Source: Paludibacteraceae bacterium (lineage in GTDB: Bacteria; Bacteroidota; Bacteroidia; Bacteroidales; Paludibacteraceae). From it: 64,000 nucleotides of DNA. The stretch's first letter is position 1. Each line of letters starts with the position of its first letter. Location: positions 1 to 64,000 of the forward strand of contig CAJOFU010000001.1 in the NCBI GenBank assembly GCA_905233935.1, given 5' to 3'. Position numbers and translations under genes: made by a program. Below the pieces are notes generated by a model, which was not told the origin of the DNA, did not search any database, and saw only the letters and a list, made by a program, of their open reading frames with translations. This document shows positions 47,877-58,684 of the stretch, one piece after another.

Positions 47877-47971
47877 GCATTTTTTTGTCAAAATAATTTG
47901 CAAATGTCATTTTTTTTTCGTAACTTTGCAGGCAATTCTGTTTTTTAGAAAATTCTTAAATCTAGATTAAT

Positions 47972-48139
47972 ATGGATTCATTACTTAAAAACCTCGGTTT
48001 AATTATCTTCCTTTGTGGAGTTATTTGCTTGTGTATTTACTATTTCGGCACGCCAAGCAACGTATTGCTGGTTAGCAGTCTGGTGCTTGAGTTTATCGGT
48101 ATTGTCGCTTATATCATCATCAACAAGCGCATTGACTGA
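47972..48139 (+). CDS. Small two-helix membrane protein, 55 aa (absent from the ORF track)
   Basis: MDSLLKNLGLIIFLCGVICLCIYYFGTPSNVLLVSSLVLEFIGIVAYIIINKRID; promoter TAACTTTG at 47921. Confidence 0.7.
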   Translation: MDSLLKNLGLIIFLCGVICLCIYYFGTPSNVLLVSSLVLEFIGIVAYIIINKRID

Positions 48140-48147
48140 TAGCATTC

Positions 48148-50778
48148 ATGGCTGACTTCAGCGACGCAATCAAATATCACTTGACGGGCATGTACCAAGA
48201 CTGGTTCTTGGACTATGCCTCATACGTTATTTTGGAGCGAGCCGTCCCTGCGATAGAGGACGGCTTGAAGCCTGTTCAGCGCCGTATATTGCACGCGATG
48301 AAAGCCGTGGATGACGGCAAGTACAACAAGGTGGCAAACATCGTCGGTCAGACGATGCAATATCACCCGCACGGTGACGCTTCTATCGGTGATGCGCTGG
48401 TGCAACTCGGGCAGAAAGACCTGCTGATTGATTGTCAGGGAAACTGGGGCAACATCCTCACCGGTGACGGTGCAGCTGCTCCGCGATACATCGAGGCGCG
48501 CCTGTCGAAGTTCGCACTGGAAACGGTGTTCAACCCCAAGACAACACACTGGATGGCGTCGTACGACGGCAGGAAGAAAGAGCCTGTACATCTGCCGGTT
48601 AAGTTCCCGCTGCTGTTAGCGCAAGGCGTGGAAGGTATTGCTGTCGGCTTGAACTCAAAGATCCTGCCGCATAACTTCAACGAACTGTGCGATGCATCGT
48701 TAGCGTACTTGAGGGGTGAGGAGTTCACGTTGTACCCCGACTTCCCGACCGGCGGAGAGGTCGATGTGAGCCGTTACAACGACGGCGAGCGCGGCGGCGT
48801 GATCAAGATCCGCTCGCGTATCAGCAAGGCGGATGACAACAAGACGCTGATCATCAGTCAAGTGCCGTTCGGCACAACCACCTCGAAGATTATCGACACC
48901 ATCCTCAAGGCACAAGAGCGCGGGAAGATCAAGATCAAGAAAGTCGATGACTTCACTGCGGAAGAGGCGAAGATCGTTGTGCAACTCGCTCCAGGCGCAT
49001 CGTCCGACAAGACGATTGATGCGCTCTATGCGTTCACCGACTGCGAGGTATCTATCTCGCCGAACTGCTGCGTTATTCAGGACAAGAAGCCGATATTCAC
49101 GAATGTATCGACGCTGCTGAAATTGTCAACTGACAACACAAAGGATTTGTTGCGTCAAGAGTTAGAGATCCAGAAAGCCGAACTTGAGGAGCAATACTTC
49201 TACACCTCGCTGGAGAAGATCTTCATCGAGAACCGCATCTACAAGGAGCAAGGTTACGAGCAGGCGCCTAACAAAGAGAAACTGATTCAGTTTGTGGACG
49301 GAGCGTTGGAGCCGTTCAAGGCGAAACTTATCCGCGAAGTCAGGACAGAGGATATAGAGCGACTGTTCGATATCCGCATGATCCGCATCACGAAGTTCGA
49401 TGCCAAGAAGGCAGACGAACTGATGAAGGATCTGGACAGGAAAATCAAGGATACCATCCATGATCTCAAGCACCTGACCGAATACACGATAGCGTGGTTT
49501 GAGATGCTCAAGCAGAAATACGGCGCACGTTATCCGCGCAAGACGGAAGTCAGAAACTTCGCGAACATCAATGTCAAGACGGTTGTCGAAGCCAACGAGA
49601 AACTGTACATCAATTATGCCGATGGTTTCGTAGGCACAGGTCTGAAGAAAGACGAGTTCCTGTTCAACTGCTCGGATATCGACGATATCATCGTCTTCCA
49701 CAAGGACGGCAAGTACAAGATTACCCGTGTGGCGGAGAAAGTGTTCATCGGCACGGATATTCTGCATATCGCCATTTTCAAGAAAGACGATGTGCGCACG
49801 ATATACAATGTGGTTTACCGTGACGGCAAGGGCGGCATCTATTACATGAAACGCTTCCATGTGACGGGTGTGACGCGCGACAAGGAGTACGATCTGACGC
49901 AAGGCAAGCCTGGCTCGAAGATTGTATATTTCACAGCCAACCCGAACGGCGAGGCTGAGATTATCCGCGTGGCATTGAAGCCTCAGCTGCACCTGAAGAA
50001 GGTTGAAGTACTGAAAGATCTATCCGAACTGGCTGTCAAGAACCGCAATGCGATGGGCAACGTGCTCACGAAGTTCGAAGTCAAATCAATCACCTTGAAG
50101 CAGAAAGGTCATTCGACGCTTGGCGGACGAAAAGTGTGGTTTGATCAGGATGTATTGCGCGTGAATTATGACAACCAAGGCACATATCTTGGCGAGTTTG
50201 ATGACGAAGACCGCATATTGGTTATCACTACCGACGGCAACTACTACCTCAATACGTTTGACCCAACTGCGCACTTTGATAACAATATCCTGCACATCGA
50301 GAAGTGGCAACCGGAGAAAGTGTGGTCACTGGCTATGTGGAACGACGAGTTGCAGTTCTATTACGGCAAGCGTTTCACCCTGTCAGATGCAGCAGCCAAA
50401 CCGCAGTCGATACTCGGCGAATCCAAGGAGCATCGGATTGTTGTGCTGTCAGACAGAGAGGAAGCAGTGTTCCAATTGCAGTTTGCGGATGAAAACCGTC
50501 CGGCATTGGATGTGGTTATGGCAGAGTTCATTGATGTCAAGTCAGCCAAGGCTCGCGGCAAACGTCTGAGCACGTACGATATAGCCAACATTAGCGACGT
50601 TACTCCAGCTCTGCCGGAACCTGAACCGGAGCCGGAGCCACAAGAGACGCCGGATGATCCTGACAATACAGATAATCCGGAAACCCCGGATACCGCGGAG
50701 ACTCCTACTCCTCCGGCATCTATACCGTTCACCATCACGAATGGCGAATCGGATGTGCAATTGTCATTAGACCTTTAG
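48148..50778 (+). CDS. parC: DNA topoisomerase IV subunit A
   Basis: DGLKPVQRRILHAM, HPHGDASIGDALVQL, GNWGN..GDGAAAPRYIEARLS. Confidence 0.9.
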   Translation: MADFSDAIKYHLTGMYQDWFLDYASYVILERAVPAIEDGLKPVQRRILHAMKAVDDGKYNKVANIVGQTMQYHPHGDASIGDALVQLGQKDLLIDCQGNWGNILTGDGAAAPRYIEARLSKFALETVFNPKTTHWMASYDGRKKEPVHLPVKFPLLLAQGVEGIAVGLNSKILPHNFNELCDASLAYLRGEEFTLYPDFPTGGEVDVSRYNDGERGGVIKIRSRISKADDNKTLIISQVPFGTTTSKIIDTILKAQERGKIKIKKVDDFTAEEAKIVVQLAPGASSDKTIDALYAFTDCEVSISPNCCVIQDKKPIFTNVSTLLKLSTDNTKDLLRQELEIQKAELEEQYFYTSLEKIFIENRIYKEQGYEQAPNKEKLIQFVDGALEPFKAKLIREVRTEDIERLFDIRMIRITKFDAKKADELMKDLDRKIKDTIHDLKHLTEYTIAWFEMLKQKYGARYPRKTEVRNFANINVKTVVEANEKLYINYADGFVGTGLKKDEFLFNCSDIDDIIVFHKDGKYKITRVAEKVFIGTDILHIAIFKKDDVRTIYNVVYRDGKGGIYYMKRFHVTGVTRDKEYDLTQGKPGSKIVYFTANPNGEAEIIRVALKPQLHLKKVEVLKDLSELAVKNRNAMGNVLTKFEVKSITLKQKGHSTLGGRKVWFDQDVLRVNYDNQGTYLGEFDDEDRILVITTDGNYYLNTFDPTAHFDNNILHIEKWQPEKVWSLAMWNDELQFYYGKRFTLSDAAAKPQSILGESKEHRIVVLSDREEAVFQLQFADENRPALDVVMAEFIDVKSAKARGKRLSTYDIANISDVTPALPEPEPEPEPQETPDDPDNTDNPETPDTAETPTPPASIPFTITNGESDVQLSLDL

Positions 50779-50782
50779 AAAT

Positions 50783-51751
50783 ATGAAAAAGCATTTATTG
50801 ATTTTGCTATCTCTGATAGCCGTGCTTTGCATATACCAGCCTGCCAAGGCTGCAAAAAATGCGGGTACTATCGAGCGGGATACATTGCTTGGTGTGCCTT
50901 GCTGCGTTTATCTGCCATATCAATACACCATGCGTGCCGGCTTGGATAAAGCGGTGTTCCCTGTGTTGTATCTTCAACACGGTATGTACGGCTCAGAGGA
51001 TGACTGGCAAAAACAAGGCGAACTGCTCAAATGGATGAACATGCTGCTGTTAGCAGACCAAGTCAGAGAGATGGTGGTAATTATGCCTGACAACTTCCTT
51101 GGCAGTATACCGCCGGAAGAACGCGACAAACTGATGCAGGCACCAAATGTCACACCATCGGGCGAGACTTTCAGCACGGAAAAGGGTTCGGCACATTGGC
51201 GCAAACTGACGGAGGAACAAGAACAGGACTACGAGATGTCAGGCTATTGGGAGGAACATTTTCAGGAATTTATGCAGGAGGCTGAACGCCGCTACAGCAT
51301 AAGCAAAAATCCCGGACAGCGAGCCATAGCAGGTCTGTCAATGGGTGGCTTTCACACGATGCATATCTCTCACTACCTGCACGGACAATTTGCGTACGTA
51401 GGTTTGTTCTCAGCTGTGATTATCCCCCGCAACGGTGCGGAACTGATGGAAGATGTAGAAGACACACAGTTTCACACGGCAGGATTTGATATGCAGCTTA
51501 ACTATGCATCGCCCGCATACAACAACTGGATGGCTGATATGCGCCACATGGTTCCGACACCGCCGATGTACTGGATCGGAATGGGGCGCGATGATTTCCT
51601 TTATGCACAGATGCAGGACTACCGGCTGTGGCTCGATCTGAACAATTTCGAATACACCTATTACGAGAGTTTAGGCGGACATACATGGACAAACTGGCAG
51701 AACTATCTCTGCCGATTCCTTAAAAAGATTTTCTGGGACGAAAAGTTCTAA
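50783..51751 (+). CDS. Alpha/beta-hydrolase esterase (esterase D family), exported
   Basis: PVLYLQHGMYGSEDDW, RAIAGLSMGGFHTMHIS. Confidence 0.85.
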   Translation: MKKHLLILLSLIAVLCIYQPAKAAKNAGTIERDTLLGVPCCVYLPYQYTMRAGLDKAVFPVLYLQHGMYGSEDDWQKQGELLKWMNMLLLADQVREMVVIMPDNFLGSIPPEERDKLMQAPNVTPSGETFSTEKGSAHWRKLTEEQEQDYEMSGYWEEHFQEFMQEAERRYSISKNPGQRAIAGLSMGGFHTMHISHYLHGQFAYVGLFSAVIIPRNGAELMEDVEDTQFHTAGFDMQLNYASPAYNNWMADMRHMVPTPPMYWIGMGRDDFLYAQMQDYRLWLDLNNFEYTYYESLGGHTWTNWQNYLCRFLKKIFWDEKF

Positions 51752-51769
51752 ATCAAAAATGACAAGCTT

Positions 51770-54529
51770 ATGAAGAAGTTCTTACTATCTGTCATCGCTT
51801 TGCTGAGCGTCTGCATCATGCAGGCACAAGAGTACGAATACCCTATTCTGAAACAAGTGCAGAAAGGCAACTATGATGCTGCACAGAAAGATATCGAAAA
51901 ACATCTTGCCAAAGACCCGGCAGATGTACCCTATCTATACTCTGCCGCTAAGTTGTACTCTATGGCAGAATTTAGTGGTCGGGATATACCCAAGGCATAC
52001 AAGTATATCAATGACTGTAAAACGAAGTTTATGCGTCTTGATTCCGGTAAGCAGGACAAACTTATAGCCAAAGGTCTGTCCAAAGAACTGCTGAACACCA
52101 CGATTCACGAGGTTTGTTCGGAAGCACTCAAAGATGCCGAAGCGATCAACACCGAAGAGGCATACAACCAGTTTCTGAAAGACTACCCGAGAGCTGTGTC
52201 GTCGCTACAACGCCAAGCCAAGGAGCATCTGAGTCATCTGGCATTTGAGCAGGCAGTCGAGCAGAATACGATTGAGGCGTACGAGAACTTCATCGGGCAG
52301 CATCCTGACGGTAAGGATAAGAAGGAAGCCGTGCAGCGTCGTAATGCACTTGCGTACCAGCAGACCAAACAGACGAACACACTGGAGAGTTACCGTGCGT
52401 TCATTGACAAGTATCCCGAATCGGCAGATGTGCCCGACGCAAGGCAGCAGATCTATGCATTGGCACTACGTGAGGCGCAAGCTGTCGGCACCGACGAAGC
52501 TATTCAGCAATACATGAGTACTTACCCCGAAAGCCCGTTCGCTCAACAGCAACTCGCCAAGCAGGCTGCGGACAAATATGCCGAAGAAATAGCCAGCGGC
52601 AATTGGATGAGCCTGCGTGACAAAGCTGCCAAACGCAAAGATCTGATAGAAAAGCGATGTCTGCACTACGCCATCCTGCAGATTGCGGACAACCGTCACA
52701 GTCTGCCGGCAGCACAGTTCGTCTATCAAAATGCGCCGAGCGAGATTATGAAAGACTCCGCATGGATGATTATCCACGATGTGTATTGCAGCACCGGCGT
52801 ACTTGCCGACATAACCAAACTGTATGAGCACTATCCTAATCCGCGTTTTGCAGCCCTTGAGAATCATGATCGGAAGATCATATCGCAATACGATATTGTG
52901 ATGACTACCGGTACGGGTTGGCAAAGTCTGATTAAGGATGCTGCACCTTATCGCGTTGCATATGAATGGCTTACCGGACAGATTCGTGACTATCTTGTCA
53001 GGCAGGATATAGATATGGCATTACAGACTGTTCAACCGTTTGCCGAAGCGTTTGGCAGCAACTCGGACTACAAGAATCTGATTGCCGCCTTGGAACAAGG
53101 GCAACTGAAAGAGCTTACGCCTCAGGTAATATCCGACTCCATCAATACGTCCGAAAAAGAGTATTCGCCCGTCATGACTGCCGACGGCAATACCATTTAT
53201 TTCGTACGCGAAGTATATGACAAGACATATGGCAACAGCGAAGATATTTTTACCTCTACCAAACATAAAAACAGGTGGGAGAGAGCTATGCCGCTTATCG
53301 AACTGAATTCCCCGGCATCTAACGAAGCCATGCAATCTGTGTCGGCAGACGGTACACAGCTGATCTTCTTCCGCAACGGACTGCTCTACTCTACCAATAA
53401 AACTTCAGGAGGCTGGTCGCAACCTGAAATTCTGTCAAACAACATCAATATAGCCCAGTGGCAAAGTGATGCTATGATTACCAGTGACGGTCGGGCTATG
53501 CTCTTCTCTGCACAAAAACAGGTTGAAAACGAAGTGGGCACATCAATTAACATCTTCGTTTCACTGATGGATGCTGACGGTGAGTGGGGAGAACCTATTG
53601 ATCTCGGACCGAAGATTAACACTCCGGGGTTGGAGCGTAAGCCGTTTTTGCATCCCGACATGCACACCTTATACTTCAGTTCTGACAAGCACGGTAATCT
53701 TGGCGAACTGGATGTATTCAAGGTCACTCGTCTGAGCGATGACTCATGGACGGAGTGGAGTGAACCGGTTAATTTAGGCGCTCAGATCAACTCACCGCGA
53801 CAAGAGTGGGGCTACAAGATCAGCACCGACGGCAGCACAGCTTATTACTCCAACGGTGCTGACCTATATACATTGGAATTACCGCTGAACATGCGACCGA
53901 ACGCCGTGGCGACTATATCGGGAACCGTGCGTGACGATAACGGTCGGACAGTAGGAGTAACCATACGCTGGGAAGATCTGGAGACTCACGAGAGTATCGG
54001 TCAGTTGCAAACCGACCCAAGCAACGGTTCGTTCTATCTGGTTATGCCGTTAGGCAAGAACTACGGTTACTATATCGATGACGAACGTTACTTCCCGCTC
54101 TCCAACAACATTGACCTGCGTGAGCAAAAGAAATCGATTGATATAGTAAAGAATATTCAGCTCACCTCCTACAAGCAGATGATTGAACAAGGCTTGGCAG
54201 TGCAGGTGAACAACCTGTTCTTCCCGGTTAACGAATACGAACTGCTGCCACAATCAGAGAACGAACTCATCCGCGTAGCCGGAATCATCAAGGAGCGTAA
54301 TTTGCGCGTGGAGATCAGCGGCCACACCGACTCTACGGGCGATGCGAAAAAGAACATGATCCTATCCGGCAAACGTGCCGAGTCGGTTCGAAACTTCCTG
54401 ATCAAACAGGGTTGCAACGCTTCACTGCTCGTGGCTAAAGGATACGGTGCAACACGTCCTATCGCCGATAATGACACCGACGAAGGCAGACAACAGAACC
54501 GGCGCGTAGAACTCCAGTTCATCAAGTAA
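51770..54529 (+). CDS. OmpA-family protein with TPR-like N-terminus and PD40 repeats
   Basis: PHLYSAAK/TPR-like helices; DGNTIYFVREVYD, HTLYFSSDKHGNLGELDVFK; VEISGHTDSTGDAKKNMILSGKRAESVRNFLIKQG. Confidence 0.85.
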   Translation: MKKFLLSVIALLSVCIMQAQEYEYPILKQVQKGNYDAAQKDIEKHLAKDPADVPYLYSAAKLYSMAEFSGRDIPKAYKYINDCKTKFMRLDSGKQDKLIAKGLSKELLNTTIHEVCSEALKDAEAINTEEAYNQFLKDYPRAVSSLQRQAKEHLSHLAFEQAVEQNTIEAYENFIGQHPDGKDKKEAVQRRNALAYQQTKQTNTLESYRAFIDKYPESADVPDARQQIYALALREAQAVGTDEAIQQYMSTYPESPFAQQQLAKQAADKYAEEIASGNWMSLRDKAAKRKDLIEKRCLHYAILQIADNRHSLPAAQFVYQNAPSEIMKDSAWMIIHDVYCSTGVLADITKLYEHYPNPRFAALENHDRKIISQYDIVMTTGTGWQSLIKDAAPYRVAYEWLTGQIRDYLVRQDIDMALQTVQPFAEAFGSNSDYKNLIAALEQGQLKELTPQVISDSINTSEKEYSPVMTADGNTIYFVREVYDKTYGNSEDIFTSTKHKNRWERAMPLIELNSPASNEAMQSVSADGTQLIFFRNGLLYSTNKTSGGWSQPEILSNNINIAQWQSDAMITSDGRAMLFSAQKQVENEVGTSINIFVSLMDADGEWGEPIDLGPKINTPGLERKPFLHPDMHTLYFSSDKHGNLGELDVFKVTRLSDDSWTEWSEPVNLGAQINSPRQEWGYKISTDGSTAYYSNGADLYTLELPLNMRPNAVATISGTVRDDNGRTVGVTIRWEDLETHESIGQLQTDPSNGSFYLVMPLGKNYGYYIDDERYFPLSNNIDLREQKKSIDIVKNIQLTSYKQMIEQGLAVQVNNLFFPVNEYELLPQSENELIRVAGIIKERNLRVEISGHTDSTGDAKKNMILSGKRAESVRNFLIKQGCNASLLVAKGYGATRPIADNDTDEGRQQNRRVELQFIK

Positions 54530-54565
54530 GAAAACGTGGTATTGTAAAAAGAGTGGTATAGCCGC

Positions 54566-56314
54566 CTACTCGTCAGAGAAGTGCACAAGCACGTGACGGT
54601 AGGAGTTGAATATCTTGGATTTGGAAACGAATCCAAGATATTTCTTGTTAGCATCTACCACCGGCAGGTTCCATGCGCCGGTGTCCTCGAAAATCTCCAT
54701 GACTTTTTCCATGGGCATATCGTGGCGGAGGACTACTTGGGGATAGTTCATCAGTTGTGCTACCGTGAAGCGGTTGTACAAGCGCGGTTGGAACATGATG
54801 TTACGCACCTCATCTAAAAGGAGGATACCTTGCAGTTCGCCGTTGGCGTCCACTACAGGGAAGATGTTACGCTTGCTATCGGCTATGACCTTGACGAGTT
54901 GTCCGAGCGTCATGTCGGGCGAAACGGTACGAAGGTCGGTTTCCAAGACATTATTCATCTTGAGCAAGGTAAGTACCGAACGATCCTTGTTATGCGTGAG
55001 CAACTCGCCTTTCTGCGCCAGACGCATGGCGTAGAGGCTGTGTGGCTCGAAGAACATGATAGTAAGATAGGACACAACCGCCACAATCATCAGAGGCATG
55101 AGCAGGTGATAGCCGCCGGTGAGTTCGGCGATGAGGAAGATACCTGTGAGCGGCGCATGCATCACACCGGACATCAAGCCCGCCATTCCCACCAGAGTGA
55201 AGTTGACAACCGGCACCGATATACCAACCAATTTTAGCAGGTATGCACAAATAAACCCTACCAATGCGCCCATGAACAATGAGGGTGCAAATATACCACC
55301 TACTCCACCGCCGCCGTTGGTGGCTACCGATGCTACGATCTTCAGTAGAAGAACAGCCGAGAAATATACAATGATCAACCACATACCATCACCGAGCTTC
55401 GCAAACGGGCTGTACATGATACCCGACTGCGGATCGTCGTTGAAGAGTTGCAGGATCACGTCGTAGCCCTCACCGTAGAGTGGTGGAAACAGATATACCA
55501 GCAAGCCTAACACCGAGCCGCCGATGATGATTTTCAGCCACATATTCGGCAGACGTTTGAAGTGCTGCTCGAGCCAGTTCATCCCACGCGTGAAGTATAG
55601 CGACACAAAGCCGCACGCAACGCCTAACAACAAATACCAAGGAATACGTCCGAGCGTGAACGACTCGATGGTGGTCAGTTCGAACATCGGAGTAAAGCCG
55701 GAAGTGAAATAAGCGATAGCGGTAGCAGTGACCGAGGAGATAAGCAATGGCGCGATGGAGTTCATTGTGATGTCCATCATCAACACCTCAAGGGTGAACA
55801 CAAGCCCGGCTATAGGAGCCTTGAATATACCGCCTATAGCACCCGCTGCACCACAACCGATCATGAGCATCATCGTCTTCTGGTCGAGGTGGAAAAGTTT
55901 GGCGAGGTTGGAGCCTATAGCTGCACCGGTCAGCACGATAGGAGCCTCAGCACCGACAGATCCGCCGAAACCGATGGTTATGCCGCTACCAATGAGACTC
56001 GACCACATATTATGCGGCTTGATGATAGACTTGCGCTGAGATATGGCGTACAGAATCTTTGTTATACCGTGGGATATATCATCGCGTACTACATACTTGA
56101 CGAAGAGTGCTGCCAGAGCGATACCTATCATCGGGCAGACGATAAGCCACCACCAGTGCTCTCCGGCGATAAGGTACGTATTGATCAGATGCTGAATCAA
56201 ATGAATGAACAATTTAAGCAAATAGGCTGCAATAGCCGACAATATGCCGACCATCAGACTAAGTAGCAACACCAGTTGCTTCTGACCTATATGCTGCTGT
56301 ATCCACCTAACCAT
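54566..56314 (-). CDS. ClC-type chloride channel with C-terminal CBS domains
   Basis: GSGITIGFGGSVGAEAPIVLTGAAIGSN, GGVGGIFAPSLFMGA; two CBS segments. Confidence 0.92.
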   Translation of the reverse strand: MVRWIQQHIGQKQLVLLLSLMVGILSAIAAYLLKLFIHLIQHLINTYLIAGEHWWWLIVCPMIGIALAALFVKYVVRDDISHGITKILYAISQRKSIIKPHNMWSSLIGSGITIGFGGSVGAEAPIVLTGAAIGSNLAKLFHLDQKTMMLMIGCGAAGAIGGIFKAPIAGLVFTLEVLMMDITMNSIAPLLISSVTATAIAYFTSGFTPMFELTTIESFTLGRIPWYLLLGVACGFVSLYFTRGMNWLEQHFKRLPNMWLKIIIGGSVLGLLVYLFPPLYGEGYDVILQLFNDDPQSGIMYSPFAKLGDGMWLIIVYFSAVLLLKIVASVATNGGGGVGGIFAPSLFMGALVGFICAYLLKLVGISVPVVNFTLVGMAGLMSGVMHAPLTGIFLIAELTGGYHLLMPLMIVAVVSYLTIMFFEPHSLYAMRLAQKGELLTHNKDRSVLTLLKMNNVLETDLRTVSPDMTLGQLVKVIADSKRNIFPVVDANGELQGILLLDEVRNIMFQPRLYNRFTVAQLMNYPQVVLRHDMPMEKVMEIFEDTGAWNLPVVDANKKYLGFVSKSKIFNSYRHVLVHFSDE

Positions 56315-56335
56315 AAAGAAATCAGAAGTCAGATA

Positions 56336-57514
56336 TTAATTATCAGCTTGCGTATCCCAACCGATACCGGCGTACTTCGAGAGATCCCACTCCTCTTCGA
56401 CCTCGTTGAGGTAGATAGTGTGTTCCTCTTCGTCCTGCTCGTTGCCGGCTTCGGCTTCCTGACGCTCCACGCGCTCGATATCCAGCGGCGAATGCGATAT
56501 CTCAATAACCTGATTCTGCTCCTTGGAGAGTTCTTCCCAGAGAATGTCTTTGAGTTCGCTGATACCTTGACCGCTGACTGATGAGAACGCCACTACGGGG
56601 ATATGGAACTCGTCGCCAAGCTTGGCGACAATCTTACTAACCTCATCCTCAGACATCGTGTCCGACTTGCTCACGGCGAGAATACGAGCTTTGGTCAGCA
56701 GTTGGGGATTATACTTCTCCAACTCGGATAACAGGATTTCATATTCGTGTTTGGGGTCCTCGGTACAAGCCGGAACAAGGAAAAGCAGTACGGCATTACG
56801 CTCAATGTGCCGTAGGAACCGGAGTCCAAGACCTTTGCCTTCGGCAGCACCCTCAATGATGCCGGGAATATCTGCCATGCAGAACGAGCGGTCGTCGCGA
56901 TAGGAAACTATACCAAGTTGCGGCGTGAGAGTAGTGAACGGATAGTCAGCTATCTCGGGTTTAGCAGCTGACACAACAGACAGAAGCGTTGACTTGCCGG
57001 CATTGGGGAATCCCACCAGACCTACATCAGCAAGCACCTTGATCTGCATGATTACCACACGTTCCTGTGCCGGTTCGCCGGGCTGGGCATAACGCGGTGC
57101 TTGGTTGGTGGAAGTGCGGAAGTGCCAGTTGCCCAGACCGCCCCGACCACCTTTGAGCAGGATAACCTGCTGACCATGCTCCTTGACCTCAGTAATCCAC
57201 TCGCCTGTTTCGCCGTCATATACCACAGTACCACACGGCACCTCGATGATGCGATCTTCACCGTCCTTGCCGAACGAACGGGACTCACCACCTTTGCCGC
57301 CATCAGTTGCTTGAATATGCTTCTGGTACTTGAGGTGCAGCAACGTCCACAAGTTTCGGTTGCCACGCAAGATAATATGTCCGCCTCGACCTCCGTCACC
57401 ACCATCAGGCCCACCTTTAGGCACGTATTTCGCCCGATGGAAATGCAGACTGCCTGCACCGCCCTTACCCGAGCGACAGTAGATCTTAACGTAATCAATA
57501 AAGTTAGACGCCAT
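56336..57514 (-). CDS. obgE: GTPase ObgE/CgtA
   Basis: [49 protein letters not shown] at 57514 preferred over upstream TTG. Confidence 0.95.
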   Translation of the reverse strand: MASNFIDYVKIYCRSGKGGAGSLHFHRAKYVPKGGPDGGDGGRGGHIILRGNRNLWTLLHLKYQKHIQATDGGKGGESRSFGKDGEDRIIEVPCGTVVYDGETGEWITEVKEHGQQVILLKGGRGGLGNWHFRTSTNQAPRYAQPGEPAQERVVIMQIKVLADVGLVGFPNAGKSTLLSVVSAAKPEIADYPFTTLTPQLGIVSYRDDRSFCMADIPGIIEGAAEGKGLGLRFLRHIERNAVLLFLVPACTEDPKHEYEILLSELEKYNPQLLTKARILAVSKSDTMSEDEVSKIVAKLGDEFHIPVVAFSSVSGQGISELKDILWEELSKEQNQVIEISHSPLDIERVERQEAEAGNEQDEEEHTIYLNEVEEEWDLSKYAGIGWDTQADN

Positions 57515-57525
57515 ACGCAATATGC

Positions 57526-57545
57526 ATCCGCCAAGATTGGCGGAT
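57526..57545. repeat. Palindromic element ATCCGCCA-AGAT-TGGCGGAT
   Basis: Perfect 8-bp arms. Confidence 0.88.
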
Positions 57546-58120
57546 TAGTAAATCTTTTTCAAAATACGGCTGATACGTCCGTAAATTTCACTAATGGTAC
57601 CCAGCCCCTGAATACGTGCGTACTTGTCGTGCAACTCATAGTAGTCATCCACGGGGCGTGTTTGCTCGTGATAGACAACGAGGCGCTCTTTGATTGTATC
57701 CAGATTATCGTCAGCCCGGCCGCTGATCTTACCGCGTTCGATAAGACGACGGATCAATTCTTCTTCCGGCACGTTGATGTCGATAAGAACAGCTGTCTCA
57801 TCGCCGCGTTTCTTCATCAAGCGCTCCAATTGAACGGCTTGATTGAGCGTACGCGGAAAACCGTCGAAAATAAGTCCTTTGGTGTCTGCAGGCAGTTTGT
57901 CGATATAATCCTCAAGCATCTTGATAGTAATATCATCTGGCACCAGATGTCCTTGGGCTGTATAACTCTCGATGAGTTTGCCCAGTTCACTGCCGGAAGC
58001 AGCCTCATGGCGCATCATTTGACCAGTGCTGAGGTGCAACAAACCGTAGTTGGCAACAATAAATTCCGCTTGCGTGCCTTTGCCGCAACCCGGAGCGCCA
58101 CATAGTATTATATTCTTCAT
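57545..58120 (-). CDS. adk: Adenylate kinase
   Basis: GAPGCGKGTQAEFI, LIFDGFPRTLNQAVQL. Confidence 0.94.
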   Translation of the reverse strand: MKNIILCGAPGCGKGTQAEFIVANYGLLHLSTGQMMRHEAASGSELGKLIESYTAQGHLVPDDITIKMLEDYIDKLPADTKGLIFDGFPRTLNQAVQLERLMKKRGDETAVLIDINVPEEELIRRLIERGKISGRADDNLDTIKERLVVYHEQTRPVDDYYELHDKYARIQGLGTISEIYGRISRILKKIY

Positions 58121-58125
58121 AAGAA

Positions 58126-58167
58126 GTAGTCAGTTTTCAGTGTTCAGTTATCAGTAATCAGTTTTCA
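58126..58167. repeat. Six-unit 7-bp array (GTNNTCA) upstream of adk
   Basis: GTAGTCA/GTTTTCA/GTGTTCA/GTTATCA/GTAATCA/GTTTTCA. Confidence 0.93.
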
Positions 58168-58230
58168 GATGCACATTCATAAAAAACGAGTTACCCTTGC
58201 GAGTAACCCATTTTCCTTGAACGAGCAAGA

Positions 58231-58494
58231 TTAGAAAGCGAGCTTAGCACCTGCTTTGAACTTAACAGCCTTCTTTGCAGGGATGTCAATAACTTGCTTG
58301 GTAGCAGGATTGATACCCTTGCGAGCAGCCTTCTCAGCAACCTTCAAAGTTGCGAAACCGATAAGTTGTACAGCCTCACCTTTCTGAAGAGCTTCAGCAA
58401 TTGCGTCCAATGCAGCGTCAAGACCTTTAGCGGCAGCTGCTTTCGAAATCTCAGCTTTTGCTGCGATTGCAGCAACGAGTTCACCTTTGTTCAT
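58231..58494 (-). CDS. HU-family DNA-binding protein
   Basis: MNKGELVAAIAAKAEISKAAAAKGLDAALDAIAEAL...RKGINPATKQVIDIPAKKAVKFKAG. Confidence 0.94.
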   Translation of the reverse strand: MNKGELVAAIAAKAEISKAAAAKGLDAALDAIAEALQKGEAVQLIGFATLKVAEKAARKGINPATKQVIDIPAKKAVKFKAGAKLAF

Positions 58495-58684
58495 AATAGT
58501 TAGATTAATTTAAACGTTTAAAAAATCGGAGAATTCTCCGTACTAACACTGCAAAGATACAACATTTTTTGCAAATCCGCAAATATTTTTGAGAAAAAAT
58601 GCATGAAAGCCCTGTTTTTTTTGTATTTTTTACTGTTTAGCACGGAAATTGTTACCATTTTTGTAGAATTTTACGCAATTTTAC

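Noticed and set aside
50590-50778. Acidic PEPEPEPE tail of ParC as a novel domain
   Set aside because: Low-complexity Pro/Glu/Thr tail; such topoisomerase tails are common and give no specific signal.
51770-54529. Proposed defence or toxin system from TPR/PD40 repeats
   Set aside because: Ends in a canonical OmpA peptidoglycan-binding domain; consistent with an envelope protein.
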